NCBI RefSeq assembly: GCF_900168295.1
Contig: NZ_FVZL01000017.1
Location: forward strand, 1-64,000
Length of the DNA stretch: 64,000 nt
Origin: Arthrobacter sp. P2b
GTDB lineage: Bacteria; Actinomycetota; Actinomycetes; Actinomycetales; Micrococcaceae
Reading direction: 5' to 3'
The notes beneath the pieces are model-generated. The model was not told where the DNA came from, ran no database searches, and saw only the letters and a list, made by a program, of their open reading frames with translations. The first letter of the stretch is position 1. Each line of letters opens with the position of its first letter. A program made the position numbers and the translations under genes. Of this stretch, positions 17,263 to 25,268 are shown in pieces.

Positions 17263-18741
17263 ATGCGGTATTCCGTAGCGATGACCGGTGAAGTCGAAGC
17301 GGCCATGCGGGACCACCTCATCCGCGAGGACGGCCAGGAGGACGTGCTCGCCGCGACATATGTCCTTTCCACCGGCGTCGAGCGCACGACCGCTCTGATG
17401 AAGTCCGTTATTTTTCCTGGTGAAGGTGAGCGACATGTGCACGGGAACGCGTCGTTCACCAGCGGATACGTGCTTCGCGCCTCGAATGAGGCACGTGCCG
17501 CCGGCCATGGACTCGTACTGTTGCACTCTCATCCGGCCTCTCGCGGCTGGCAGCTTCTTAGCGACATGGACTGGGAGACGGAATCCGAGTATGAGCGCGT
17601 TGCCCGCGGGATTACGAAGATGCCACTCCTGGGGATGACACTCGGTGGTCGCGACACCTCATGGTCGGCCCGGTTCTGGTTCGACCGGAGCGCTCCGACC
17701 TGGGCGGAGTCGGTGCGTTCGGTGTTTCCGAAGCTGGCCGTCAGCTGGAACGACGAGATCCGTCGAATCCCCGGTATCACCCGTTCTCAGCAACGGACGG
17801 TCTCGTCGTGGGGCGAGCGAACACAAGGCTCGATCGCGCGCCTGCGTGTTCTCGTGGTCGGTGGCGGCAGCGTCGGCCTCGACGTCGCGCAGCGTCTCGC
17901 CGCTACGGGCCTCGCGACGGTCGGCGTGATGGACTATGACGCCGTTGAGACGGTGAACCTGGACCGCATGATCGGCGCGACCCGCCTCGACGCCGCACTC
18001 GGGCGGTCCAAGGTCGACGTCGCAGCGCGCTTGATGAAATCTGCCGCGACCGCAGAATCGTTCGAGGTCCATCACCACGAGGTCAGCATCACCGACCCAG
18101 TCGGCGTGAGCGCCGCGCTCGATTACGACGTCATCTTCTCCTGCGTCGACCGGCCCTGGCCGCGAGCGGTATTGAATGCACTCGCCTACACGGACCTCAT
18201 CCCGGTCATAGATGGCGGAATAGCGCTCGACACCTTCCCGGATGGGCGCATGCGCAACGGCATCTGGCGCGCCCACACGCTCGTCCCCGGACGCCCGTGT
18301 ATGGCCTGCCTCGGCCAGCTCGTCATCGGCGACATTCCATTGGACAAGCAGGGGCTACTGGATGACCCGGAGTACATCGCAGGAGCACATCGAGAAGCTC
18401 CCTCCCGCCAGAACGTTGCTGCGCTTTCCGCGAGCGTCAGCGCGGCACTTCTGGCACAGTTCGTCAGCCTAGCCGCCCACCCGGGCGGCCGCGGCGTCCC
18501 GGCACCGCTACGTCACGTCCTCTCCACGCACACCCTCGAGCACTCCCCCGCGACCTCCGGCCCCTACTGCCCTTACGAGAACGCTACGGCTGTAGGCGAT
18601 ACCCGCACCCCGATTGCTGAGTATCGCGAAGATTGGCGCGCCATCGTTCGCGAACGTGCGCTGAAGAAGAACTCCCTCCGCCTTCGCGCCCTCGCGGCAG
18701 CCGAGGATATCCTGCAGCGTGCGATCTCCCGACTCAGGTAG
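17263..18741 (+). CDS. JAB deubiquitinase-E1 (ThiF) fusion
   Basis: 492 aa with two enzyme domains. The N-terminal JAB/JAMM metalloprotease (1-150) shows HSHP (88-91) and S100-x-x-D103, after GWQ, with Glu40 as the likely catalytic acid. It should trim or remove the modifier. The C-terminal E1-like ThiF domain has the nucleotide loop GGGSVG (200-205), then D-Y-D-A-V-E and NLDR (232-235) and Cys residues at 294, 346 and 349. It should adenylate the modifier C-terminus. The ATG at 17263 follows the E2 stop by 1 base; the frame extends upstream without a start that fits. Some bacterial operons of this kind have been linked to phage defence. Confidence 0.9.
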   Translation: MRYSVAMTGEVEAAMRDHLIREDGQEDVLAATYVLSTGVERTTALMKSVIFPGEGERHVHGNASFTSGYVLRASNEARAAGHGLVLLHSHPASRGWQLLSDMDWETESEYERVARGITKMPLLGMTLGGRDTSWSARFWFDRSAPTWAESVRSVFPKLAVSWNDEIRRIPGITRSQQRTVSSWGERTQGSIARLRVLVVGGGSVGLDVAQRLAATGLATVGVMDYDAVETVNLDRMIGATRLDAALGRSKVDVAARLMKSAATAESFEVHHHEVSITDPVGVSAALDYDVIFSCVDRPWPRAVLNALAYTDLIPVIDGGIALDTFPDGRMRNGIWRAHTLVPGRPCMACLGQLVIGDIPLDKQGLLDDPEYIAGAHREAPSRQNVAALSASVSAALLAQFVSLAAHPGGRGVPAPLRHVLSTHTLEHSPATSGPYCPYENATAVGDTRTPIAEYREDWRAIVRERALKKNSLRLRALAAAEDILQRAISRLR

Positions 18742-18747
18742 GGAGCA

Positions 18748-18799
18748 CTGCCGCGGGGTCGATCAGTCATGGTCGGCCCCGCGGGGTCGTTCGCGGCAG
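18748..18799 (+). terminator. Nested hairpin after the ubiquitin-like operon
   Basis: Inner arms are CCGCGGGG (18751-18758) and CCCCGCGG (18777-18784); outer arms are CTGCCGCG (18748-18755) and CGCGGCAG (18792-18799). The structures compete rather than nest cleanly. It starts 6 bases past the E1-JAB stop, a fitting place for transcription termination. Confidence 0.5.
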
Positions 18800-18903
18800 G
18801 CCTATGGTGGTCGCTGCCAATGTCCCAATTCCTTCGCCTGGAGCCTCCCACTTCCTTAAAACCGGAACACCCCTCGGCGGGACACTGCCTCGGTGAGCGG
18901 ATC

Positions 18904-19060
18904 TGTCATTTTCAGAAGTCGACTGCACTGGCGCCCACGGAATTCCGGGGTAGTGCAGACGAGTATGGACATTGAAATGTCAGAAGTGCTCTGCACGGAA
19001 AAGCACTCTGCTCAATAGTCCCCTGCACCAACAGCCATCTTTTTCAGAAGTCGCCTGCAC
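18904..19060. mobile_element. Tn402/Tn5053-type transposon end with internal repeats
   Basis: A 25-base end starting TGTCATTTTC and containing CAGAAGTCGACTGCAC (18913-18928) is followed by similar units at 18981-18996 (CAGAAGTGCTCTGCAC) and 19045-19060 (CAGAAGTCGCCTGCAC). An inverted GTGCAGACG lies between the first two. The layout closely matches the repeated transposase-binding end of Tn402/Tn5053 elements as I remember it. No tniA, tniB or tniQ remains. The third unit, preceded by TCTTTTT, may be a second end. Confidence 0.7.
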
Positions 19061-19073
19061 CAACCAGCAGGCA

Positions 19074-19655
19074 CTACTTCTTTGGAACCTCAGTCGCGCC
19101 TGCTGCCGGGACCCATCGGTAAAGGGTGGGCACGGAGACTCCTAGGGTGTCGGCGACCTCCCGGCGCGGTGTCCCCTGGTTGAGGAGCTTTCGGGCTGAG
19201 CGGACTTTTGCATCCGTCATGATGCGTTTGCGGCCGCCGACCCGTCCTTGTTCGCGTGCCGCCTGCAGTCCGGCCTGCGTACGTTCGACCATGAGCTCCC
19301 GTTCCATCTGGGCCAGGGAAGCCATGACGTTGAAAAAGAAGCGCCCGGAGACCGTCGTGGTATCGATCGCATCGGTGAGGCTGACGAACCCTACGCCGCG
19401 GTCGTTCAGTCCGCCGGCGAAATCCAGGAGGTCCTTCACGCTCCGGCCCAAGCGGTCCAGCTTCCACACCACCAAGGTGTCACCTTCGCGCAGGTTGTCC
19501 AGCGCCTGGTCGAGGCCCGGGCGCTGGGACTTGGTGCCGCTGATCGTGTCCTTGTAGATCTTGTCGCATCCCGCCTTCTGCAGGGCGTCGCGCTGCAGGT
19601 CCAGGTTCTGGTCCCGGGTGGAAACCCTGGCGTAGCCGATGCGGTGCGTGACCAT
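19074..19655 (-). CDS. Serine resolvase/invertase (Tn3 TnpR or TniR type)
   Basis: A small serine recombinase of 193 aa. The catalytic Ser12 is in GYARVSTRDQNLDLQ. The conserved WKLDRLGRS and MVERTQAGLQAAREQGR follow, then the C-terminal helix-turn-helix (REVADTLGVSVPTLYRW). I chose the ATG giving MVTHRIGY, preceded by AAGAGAG. It resolves transposon cointegrates or inverts DNA at nearby sites. A Tn402-type end lies 14 bases past its stop, so it is probably the resolvase of that element. It appears intact. Confidence 0.9.
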   Translation of the reverse strand: MVTHRIGYARVSTRDQNLDLQRDALQKAGCDKIYKDTISGTKSQRPGLDQALDNLREGDTLVVWKLDRLGRSVKDLLDFAGGLNDRGVGFVSLTDAIDTTTVSGRFFFNVMASLAQMERELMVERTQAGLQAAREQGRVGGRKRIMTDAKVRSARKLLNQGTPRREVADTLGVSVPTLYRWVPAAGATEVPKK

Positions 19656-20120
19656 GGGGTGCTCTCTTCTCAAAACTCGGTTCGGGGTCTTAGCTCGACT
19701 GTACCGATTCGAGAACTATTTGTGAGAACCGGGGTGGGCGTTGCCGCTTTTTCTTCGTCGCGCCAATTTTCCGCGGCAGGGACGTCGCGCCACTTCGATG
19801 AGTCATCGCTCCGCGATTCTCAATTCGATGCTTTCTCGTAATCCTTCGTTACCGAGAAGCGTCGGGGGTGCAAGGATTCCTCGGGCCAGGCATTCCTCCG
19901 CTCGACGACAAGCTGCCAAGTATTGAATCAGCGGTTGCCTTAGATGTCCTGTGGATCAGTCTGTGACTTTCAGCGATAAATGGCGGCTTTTTCGCAACCC
20001 TATTTGGCGCACAGTACAGCCCGCAAGGGGATCCCTCAGGAGACATAACGAAACGGAAAGGGGCCCTAAACGCTACACCTGCTCGTCCCACTTCCTTGGC
20101 TTCGGGACAAGGTTAATGAT
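19656..20120. other. Non-coding region with likely res site and repeat A
   Basis: No gene seen. The part next to the resolvase start (about 19660-19735) has several TTCTCAAA/TTTGTGAGAA-like motifs and is the natural place for its res site. Further along, 19961-20010 is a 50-bp repeat shared with 22309-22358 (listed separately). Confidence 0.5.
19961..20010 (+). repeat. 50-bp direct repeat, copy A
   Basis: 41 of 50 bases are identical to 22309-22358, in the same orientation. Both start CTGTGACTTTC and end TATTTGGCGC. A weaker, inverted relative lies at 45033-45076. It lies among recombinase debris and may be a transposon end or recombinase target of a type I do not recognise. Confidence 0.65.
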
Positions 20121-20453
20121 CTAGCGGTCGCCAGTCATCAATCGGCTAACCATGGCCCGCGCGTTCTCCGCACTGCCCCAAACCCACTCATTCGCGAAGC
20201 TGTAGACGCGAGCATCTTGCTGCGCCGCGACCCCCACGCCAAGCGCCGGCCGAGACTTGGCCATGCGGGCAACACTGGACTTACTCACTCCTGTTACCTG
20301 CGCGACCGCGCGTTGGGACATGCCCGAGTCGAGCAGAAGCGTGACGGCCTGGGCAATAGCCACCTCCGCAGCCAGGTTGGCTTGATGCGCAAGAAGCCGG
20401 GCTTGGGCAATAGCCGTAGTCGCGGTCTGTTCAATGTTCAGATCATCTGTCAT
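20121..20453 (-). CDS. Small helix-turn-helix protein, 110 aa
   Basis: A long N-terminal helix (TTAIAQARLLAHQANLAAEVAIAQAVTLLLD) is followed by a helix-turn-helix (MSQRAVAQVTGVSKSSVARMA, residues 45-65), then a Trp-rich tail. The turn resembles Hin/resolvase-type DNA-binding domains, but no recombinase catalytic part is present. It is likely a small regulator. It lies 110 bases from repeat A, on the same strand as the resolvase. ATG start with no strong ribosome site. Confidence 0.6.
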   Translation of the reverse strand: MTDDLNIEQTATTAIAQARLLAHQANLAAEVAIAQAVTLLLDSGMSQRAVAQVTGVSKSSVARMAKSRPALGVGVAAQQDARVYSFANEWVWGSAENARAMVSRLMTGDR

Positions 20454-20688
20454 GTTTCAAAGCGTACCGGATTCGCCCCAGCCTTGGGGCAGTCTGGGGG
20501 CGTAGCTGCTGTTCCATTTCCTTGGAACTGGGGCACACCCTGGTTGGACGTTCCGGATGTTGTCCTAAAACTTGCGCGCCACAATCAACCGTCACAGCTG
20601 CGACTTTCGTACGGCTACGAGTAGATGGGGAATCAGGGGAGCGGCTGCATCTGCCCCTATCGAGGGGGTATTCGAGAAGGACAAGGCA

Positions 20689-20949
20689 TTACTGCGCGTA
20701 GTCGGCGTCGGGCTCGGAGTCATCCACAATCTCGCCAGAAGCGATGCGCTCCTCGGTGCGTCGGTATGCTCCGGCGATGTAGTCCTCGAGATCGTTGACC
20801 CCAATGCGCCACATGCCACGGCCTCCGATCTGAATCGCACGCAATTCCCCGGTCTTCAGCAGTGCCCGGATTTGATTCGAGCTCACGCTCAGCTCTTCGG
20901 CTGCCTGCTCGGTGGTCAAGAAGCGGCGTTTCTTCGGTTCCTCGGTCAC
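20689..20949 (-). CDS. Excisionase/MerR-type helix-turn-helix protein, 86 aa
   Basis: A HTH_17-like DNA-binding fold: FLTTEQAAEELSVSSNQIRALLKTG, then the wing LRAIQIGGRGMWRIGVNDLEDYI. An acidic tail follows (VDDSEPDADYAQ). Such proteins act as excisionases, plasmid regulators or antitoxin-like factors. No integrase is adjacent, so a regulator is more likely. GTG start. Confidence 0.7.
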   Translation of the reverse strand: MTEEPKKRRFLTTEQAAEELSVSSNQIRALLKTGELRAIQIGGRGMWRIGVNDLEDYIAGAYRRTEERIASGEIVDDSEPDADYAQ

Positions 20950-21298
20950 CAGCTCATCCTATGTGCGGGATAGCCTGGCGCTGCCTGTGTAGCGGAGAGG
21001 CATTCCGGCGTCTCCTATCCCTAGGGTTTCGAGGCGCAGAGGTTTCGAGTAGACACTGAGCAGGCTGGAGAGGAGCCGGCCGTTTCAGAAGGAATGCCGA
21101 AAGGTTCGCGAGACAGCCGGGCCCGACAGAACCTGGTTAAGCCATTCATCCCAAGAGTGGTGCGCCCCGTTCGAACAGGCCACTAGATCCTGTCAGTTGT
21201 AGTTCATGAAAAGGCTGCGCGACCCTGTACGCGGGATGGAAGTCTGCGCCTTTGTCTCGAAACCCATCCTGCACCAAAGGTACCGGGTGCCCAATAAG
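20950..21298. other. Gene-free stretch
   Basis: About 350 bases in which I find no credible frame on either strand, no strong hairpin and no repeat. It should contain the leftward promoter of the excisionase-like gene and the 3' end of the 203-aa gene transcript. Confidence 0.35.
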
Positions 21299-21910
21299 TC
21301 AGCTTGCTGTGTTGCGCTTCGGGTTGGGCGCCCGCCGTTGCGGATGCTGACGGCTCCCAGCTACTTCGATGCTCTCAGTCTCATGTAAAGACTTGAGCAT
21401 TTCCATATATTCCCTCGCGACCGGCGTTGTGTATGGTTCTTGCAGCGACTCTAAGGCTGTGAGACCCGTGATACGAAGCCGAGGGTAATGAGCGGCAAGA
21501 GAATAAATGGCGGCAACAGAAGCGTTTTGAGCTGCCGACCCAACCGGCAGGTCGAGAATTCCTAACTCACGCAAGGCTCGGTTCACTTCGTACAGTGCAT
21601 CGAATTGGATAGTTACAAACCCATCTTTTATTTCGAGGAATTCTAACTTTTCAAACTTCTTGAGGAGGAAGTCCACAGCATTTTCGGAGAGCACATATCC
21701 ACTCCTCCCATTGGCTGTCGTCATAAGATCACTAAAAAGTGAATGCAACCTCACTTCTGCCTCCAGCTCTGCGCTCTCCTGAGCCCTGGCTTCTGCCCTA
21801 AGTTTTATCCGGTAGTCCCGCAGGGAGAGCCATACACCAGTAGCGATGCTGATCATGGTTGCGGCACCACTTATAACCAGGATCCATTGCTGAACCATAG
21901 AAGTATCCAA
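21299..21910 (-). CDS. Membrane-anchored hypothetical protein, 203 aa
   Basis: One N-terminal membrane span (WILVISGAATMISIATGVWL, residues 9-28) is followed by a charged helix likely to form a coiled coil (RAEARAQESAELEAEVRL) and a soluble domain. The C-terminus is basic (HPQRRAPNPKRN). Lower GC than its neighbours suggests recent transfer. I do not recognise the family. It stands alone between two transposon scars. Membrane-anchored proteins in such accessory stretches can be defence or exclusion factors, but nothing specific is visible. Confidence 0.6.
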   Translation of the reverse strand: MDTSMVQQWILVISGAATMISIATGVWLSLRDYRIKLRAEARAQESAELEAEVRLHSLFSDLMTTANGRSGYVLSENAVDFLLKKFEKLEFLEIKDGFVTIQFDALYEVNRALRELGILDLPVGSAAQNASVAAIYSLAAHYPRLRITGLTALESLQEPYTTPVAREYMEMLKSLHETESIEVAGSRQHPQRRAPNPKRNTAS

Positions 21911-22387
21911 GTCCGTACCCCTTCCCCTGGAGGTTACCGCGGGTTGTACTCGTGGCCCAGTCTAGAGGTGATGACACGATTGAACGTCTAGGCTGGAGGC
22001 CGCCGCACTGGGTTTCCGGTCCTACTCGCGCCAACCAACAAAATGTGAGGAGCCTGGCCCAATCTGTCTCTACAGCCGCGGGGCCGACAGCGGCTTCGCG
22101 TGGTTGGTGGACAGGTATAGCCGTTAGAGGCACAGCCGCTGTACAGGTTTGCACGGTTGCCCTTGGTAAGAACCAGAGGTGACCTTCCTCTAGCACCGCC
22201 AGCATTCGCAGAGCGTACGTATACTTCCCCCTGCCGCCTCTCAACCCTTGGGATACGAGGCGTCTCACCGATGTGGCTACACTCCCCTGCGCGGAGTCCG
22301 AGCCTGGGCTGTGACTTTCGGGGGTAAATGGCGGTCTTTTTGCGGCGCTATTTGGCGCGTTCCTAGCAGTCGGCACCGCGTCGGTCT
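21911..22387. other. Non-coding stretch with repeat B
   Basis: No gene is supported. The right part contains the 50-bp repeat B (22309-22358), which ends 29 bases from the recombinase fragment at 22388. Confidence 0.4.
22309..22358 (+). repeat. 50-bp direct repeat, copy B
   Basis: Matches 19961-20010 at 41 of 50 positions in the same orientation, so the pair brackets about 2.3 kb holding two HTH genes and the 203-aa membrane gene. It lies next to the C-terminal end of a recombinase fragment, as a transposon terminus would. Confidence 0.65.
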
Positions 22388-22744
22388 TCAGATGGTGGGC
22401 CTTTGGAGCTCGCGGTACACCGTCGTCCGTGACACCCGGAACAGCTCGGCCAATTCAGCCTGCGTATGCTCGCCGGCGTCGTGCAGGGTCAGAAGATGCT
22501 TCCGCTGCGTCTTGGACAATTTGGGCTGCTTGCCTTTCAGCCGCCCCTTCGCTTTTGCGACCGCCATGCCCTCGCGGGTGCGCATCCGAATCAGGAACCG
22601 TAATGCCGCTTGGTAACCAGCAGCGGTAGTGGGCACCTCCACATCTGCCAGCCGTTGTCCTGCAGCGTCGATAACGGCGATGTGATGCGTGTCGGCATGC
22701 GTGTCGATTCCGCCGTAGACCTTAATTTGCTTCTCGTTCACCAT
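22388..22744 (-). pseudogene. Chimeric remnant: IS110 transposase N-terminus joined to resolvase C-terminus
   Basis: The 118-aa frame joins two unrelated recombinases. Residues 1-48 (KVYGGIDTHADTHHIAVIDA, first DEDD Asp) are the start of an IS110-family transposase. From about residue 50 (IRMRTREGMAVAKAKGRLKG) it is the C-terminus of a Tn3-type serine resolvase, with its helix-turn-helix (TQAELAELFRVSRTTVYREL). Neither catalytic domain is complete: the resolvase Ser and most of the IS110 DEDD residues are absent. It is the in-frame scar of an insertion or deletion between two mobile elements, near 22594. As a bare DNA-binding protein it could still bind res sites. Confidence 0.8.
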
Positions 22745-23496
22745 GGAAACTGCGGCCTTCCTCGTTGTCGGCTGCGCAGCTCGGTGGGCGTCAGTCAGTT
22801 CACTATCGGGGACTCGCCAGACTCCTATCAGGACATGACGGCCTGCCGGGCTGCACTTCGAAAATGAGCCAGGTCGGCCGACAGGTCACGGGAAGGACAA
22901 TCACCAGGGGGTGATGTCAGAAGAGCCGAGAGTCAGACCCGCCTCACCAGACCATCCTGCATCCAGCAAGCCGAGGCCGCCACGTCCATCAAGGAGCCAG
23001 ACCAACCGGTCCACAACTCCATAGTGAAGGGCCGAACGAATCTTTCCTTTGCGTCCATCCCCGGCGCAGTAGGGCACTAATCCTTGGCGCTGTGGCCTTG
23101 GCGGCTGCTGTCCTAGGTGTTGTGAACTTAAGGGACCCCATTTTTCCCCGAGAATCTTGCGGACGTGGCCAAGAGAGAGTCGGTACATCTGGTCTCGCAG
23201 ATGACTAAGCCGACTTCGCCTCGGGTGGGTTGAAGCAGGAGCTTTCTCTCACGCCAGCGGCTATGGCGGCAGGTGGCTTCGCTTATGAAACCCACGTGTT
23301 GCCTTGGGGCGGATCGAGAACTTGCGCCCAACTTCCCAAACGGTCGTTTTTGAACTACGCCTGAGCAGACCTATACGTAGGTCGGGGGCCGGACATGCGC
23401 GCCAGCCACCCCTCCGCCTGGAATATACAACAGAAACGGCCACGATAAGGGGGTCGCCAGAGAAGAAGTGTCTGACAGAGGAAGTAGATTGAGACG
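22745..23496. other. Non-coding stretch upstream of the IS110 fragment
   Basis: About 750 bases with no supported gene. The part just before the IS110 start (22745-22900) would be the left end of that element, where complete IS110 members encode their bridge RNA; only a remnant is possible here. The right part should hold the promoter of the rightward gene at 23497. Confidence 0.4.
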
Positions 23497-24606
23497 ATGA
23501 CTTGGCCTACACTCCGTCTACTCGCTAGCCTCAAGAACGGCTGGACCGACAAGTATCATGAAGCGCTCGTCGCCCGTAGCGCATGGAGCGAAATGCCAGC
23601 CTTCACGAAACTGGGGCATCCCGCAATTCAGGCATGCCAGGACTTCTCCGATAATCCCGCTAGCGACAAATATGAGGAGCACAAGGGATCAACCAGGACG
23701 GCAGGCTACAAGGTCATCGAGGCGAGAGACACAAGCAAAGGACCGGCGTGGCGGACTGCCATGATCAAGATGCATGGCACGACATGGGGTGTTTTCGCTG
23801 ACACCCACGATAAGTTTCACGCCAGCGCTCCGAACGCCTTCAAGCGCAAGGAGTACCTAGAGCCTTCAGAAGATGACCTAGCCATCCGCGAAATCAAACT
23901 TACGGAAGACGAGACCTACGCTGCCATTGAAAATTGGCAACGTGACCTGGTTCGGACGATGCTAGATGTATTCCGTGAGGCTTACCTTTTGGAAGGCTCG
24001 GAAGGTGATGAAGTCACCAAACCCCTCCCCGAGCCGCCCGCTGATCTGCTTCCCGACGGCGTAGATGGATTGAACGCGAGTATCACTCTGACTGTCATGC
24101 GAGAGAGCGAGGAGGACAGCAGCTTTGATGAGGCCCATAAAGAGCAAGACGACGCAATCGAGCTGGGGGTTTCATTTGAGCCTTGGAAGGTTGACGAGGT
24201 CCTTAAGGATCTAATCCTGTCTGCAGTTCTGCCTGTTATAGACCCAGACGAGGAGAGATGGACCAAAGACGCCGGGTACTACAGCAAGAACGGTGACCTG
24301 TGTTTTTCATATTTCATATCCGTCGCGCGGGCGTCTCAGCTGATCTACTCAGCGGAGTCCGATGAGCAAACGGACGAAGCACCCAAGGAACCACAGGCAA
24401 CCCAGTCTGCCCATTACGTCGTTCGCAACGAGGTAGTGGCCTCCGTGGTCGAGAAGCGCGCCATCCGGTCCGTATGCGGGTTTTGGTTTGTTAGTTCCAG
24501 AGTGCCCGAAGGTTTTCCCATCTGCGAGGAGTGTATAGATGCGCTCCCGGAAGCCTCCGCAGTTCACAGGTTCCTGAGACAAAGGACGTCCGGGAGCGCA
24601 GGGTAA
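23497..24606 (+). CDS. Hypothetical protein with C-terminal DUF3039-like zinc motif, 369 aa
   Basis: Most of the protein is unfamiliar: a helical N-terminal half and an acidic middle (SEEDSSFDEAHKEQDD). The C-terminal 75 residues (HYVVRNEVVASVVEKRAIRS, then VCGFWF, PEGFPICEECIDALP) follow the DUF3039 pattern of a Cys-Gly site and a C-x-x-C pair, probably binding zinc. GC is lower than the plasmid average. It converges tail to tail with the HTH gene at 24608, one base apart. Role unknown; its place between a recombinase scar and a HEPN gene makes an accessory or defence function possible. Confidence 0.6.
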   Translation: MTWPTLRLLASLKNGWTDKYHEALVARSAWSEMPAFTKLGHPAIQACQDFSDNPASDKYEEHKGSTRTAGYKVIEARDTSKGPAWRTAMIKMHGTTWGVFADTHDKFHASAPNAFKRKEYLEPSEDDLAIREIKLTEDETYAAIENWQRDLVRTMLDVFREAYLLEGSEGDEVTKPLPEPPADLLPDGVDGLNASITLTVMRESEEDSSFDEAHKEQDDAIELGVSFEPWKVDEVLKDLILSAVLPVIDPDEERWTKDAGYYSKNGDLCFSYFISVARASQLIYSAESDEQTDEAPKEPQATQSAHYVVRNEVVASVVEKRAIRSVCGFWFVSSRVPEGFPICEECIDALPEASAVHRFLRQRTSGSAG

Positions 24607-24607
24607 T

Positions 24608-25063
24608 TCAGTAGCCCAACGACTTTGCGCGATCCGGGTCAACGCCTGCACTTCGCGCAACCAAAGCGCGCTTCGACGAATCTCGACGGGCAAAGGATGC
24701 AGCAACGTCATGGGACGCGCGCTCCTTGCGCTTCAGAAACTCCGTGATCTCCGAAAGGGGAATACGGCGGTCACGTTGACCGACAATTTCTGCTGTAAGT
24801 TCACCACGCTTGATCAGCGCCATGACGTGAGGGCGACTGACCTGAAGTATCTCAGCTGCCTCTTTTGGCGTCAGCTTTCCGTCTTGGGAGATAACGTTGA
24901 GGTCAAAACCTCGACGTACTGAACGCAGGATATGTTGGAGCTGATGAGCCAACTCCGAGTTAGGCAGCGTCGCCAGCACTCGTTCGACTTCATTAATTTC
25001 TTCATGTTCAACGTCTTGCGCTCTGATGGTCTGCACCGTCTCTTGCGCTCTAATCGTCTGCAT
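24608..25063 (-). CDS. Excisionase-family helix-turn-helix protein, 151 aa
   Basis: I start at the ATG with a perfect GGGAGGAG ribosome site 5 bases upstream; the open frame continues far upstream as a shadow. The N-terminus repeats QTIRAQ twice. A helical region (INEVERVLATLPNSELAHQL) precedes the HTH_17 domain (LTPKEAAEILQVSRPHVMALIK, residues 75-96) and wing (IPLSEITEFLKRKE). Such proteins often serve as antitoxins or regulators beside PIN or other toxins. Here the divergent neighbour is the HEPN gene at 25269. Confidence 0.7.
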   Translation of the reverse strand: MQTIRAQETVQTIRAQDVEHEEINEVERVLATLPNSELAHQLQHILRSVRRGFDLNVISQDGKLTPKEAAEILQVSRPHVMALIKRGELTAEIVGQRDRRIPLSEITEFLKRKERASHDVAASFARRDSSKRALVARSAGVDPDRAKSLGY

Positions 25064-25268
25064 TATCTCTCCTCCCTGGGAGTCGCGAGGCCCTCCTCGC
25101 TTCTGTATGGCAGATAAGACAAATGTAATAGATGAAACGCTCAGCACGAAAGTATGTGACGAAGGACACACAGCGCCTGGTGCCGAGAGTCGACTCCGCT
25201 TCTGCTCTCCCGATTCAGAGACGCGCAGATAGAGGGCAGTCGGGCATGAGTCCATTTTAAACCCTGGC

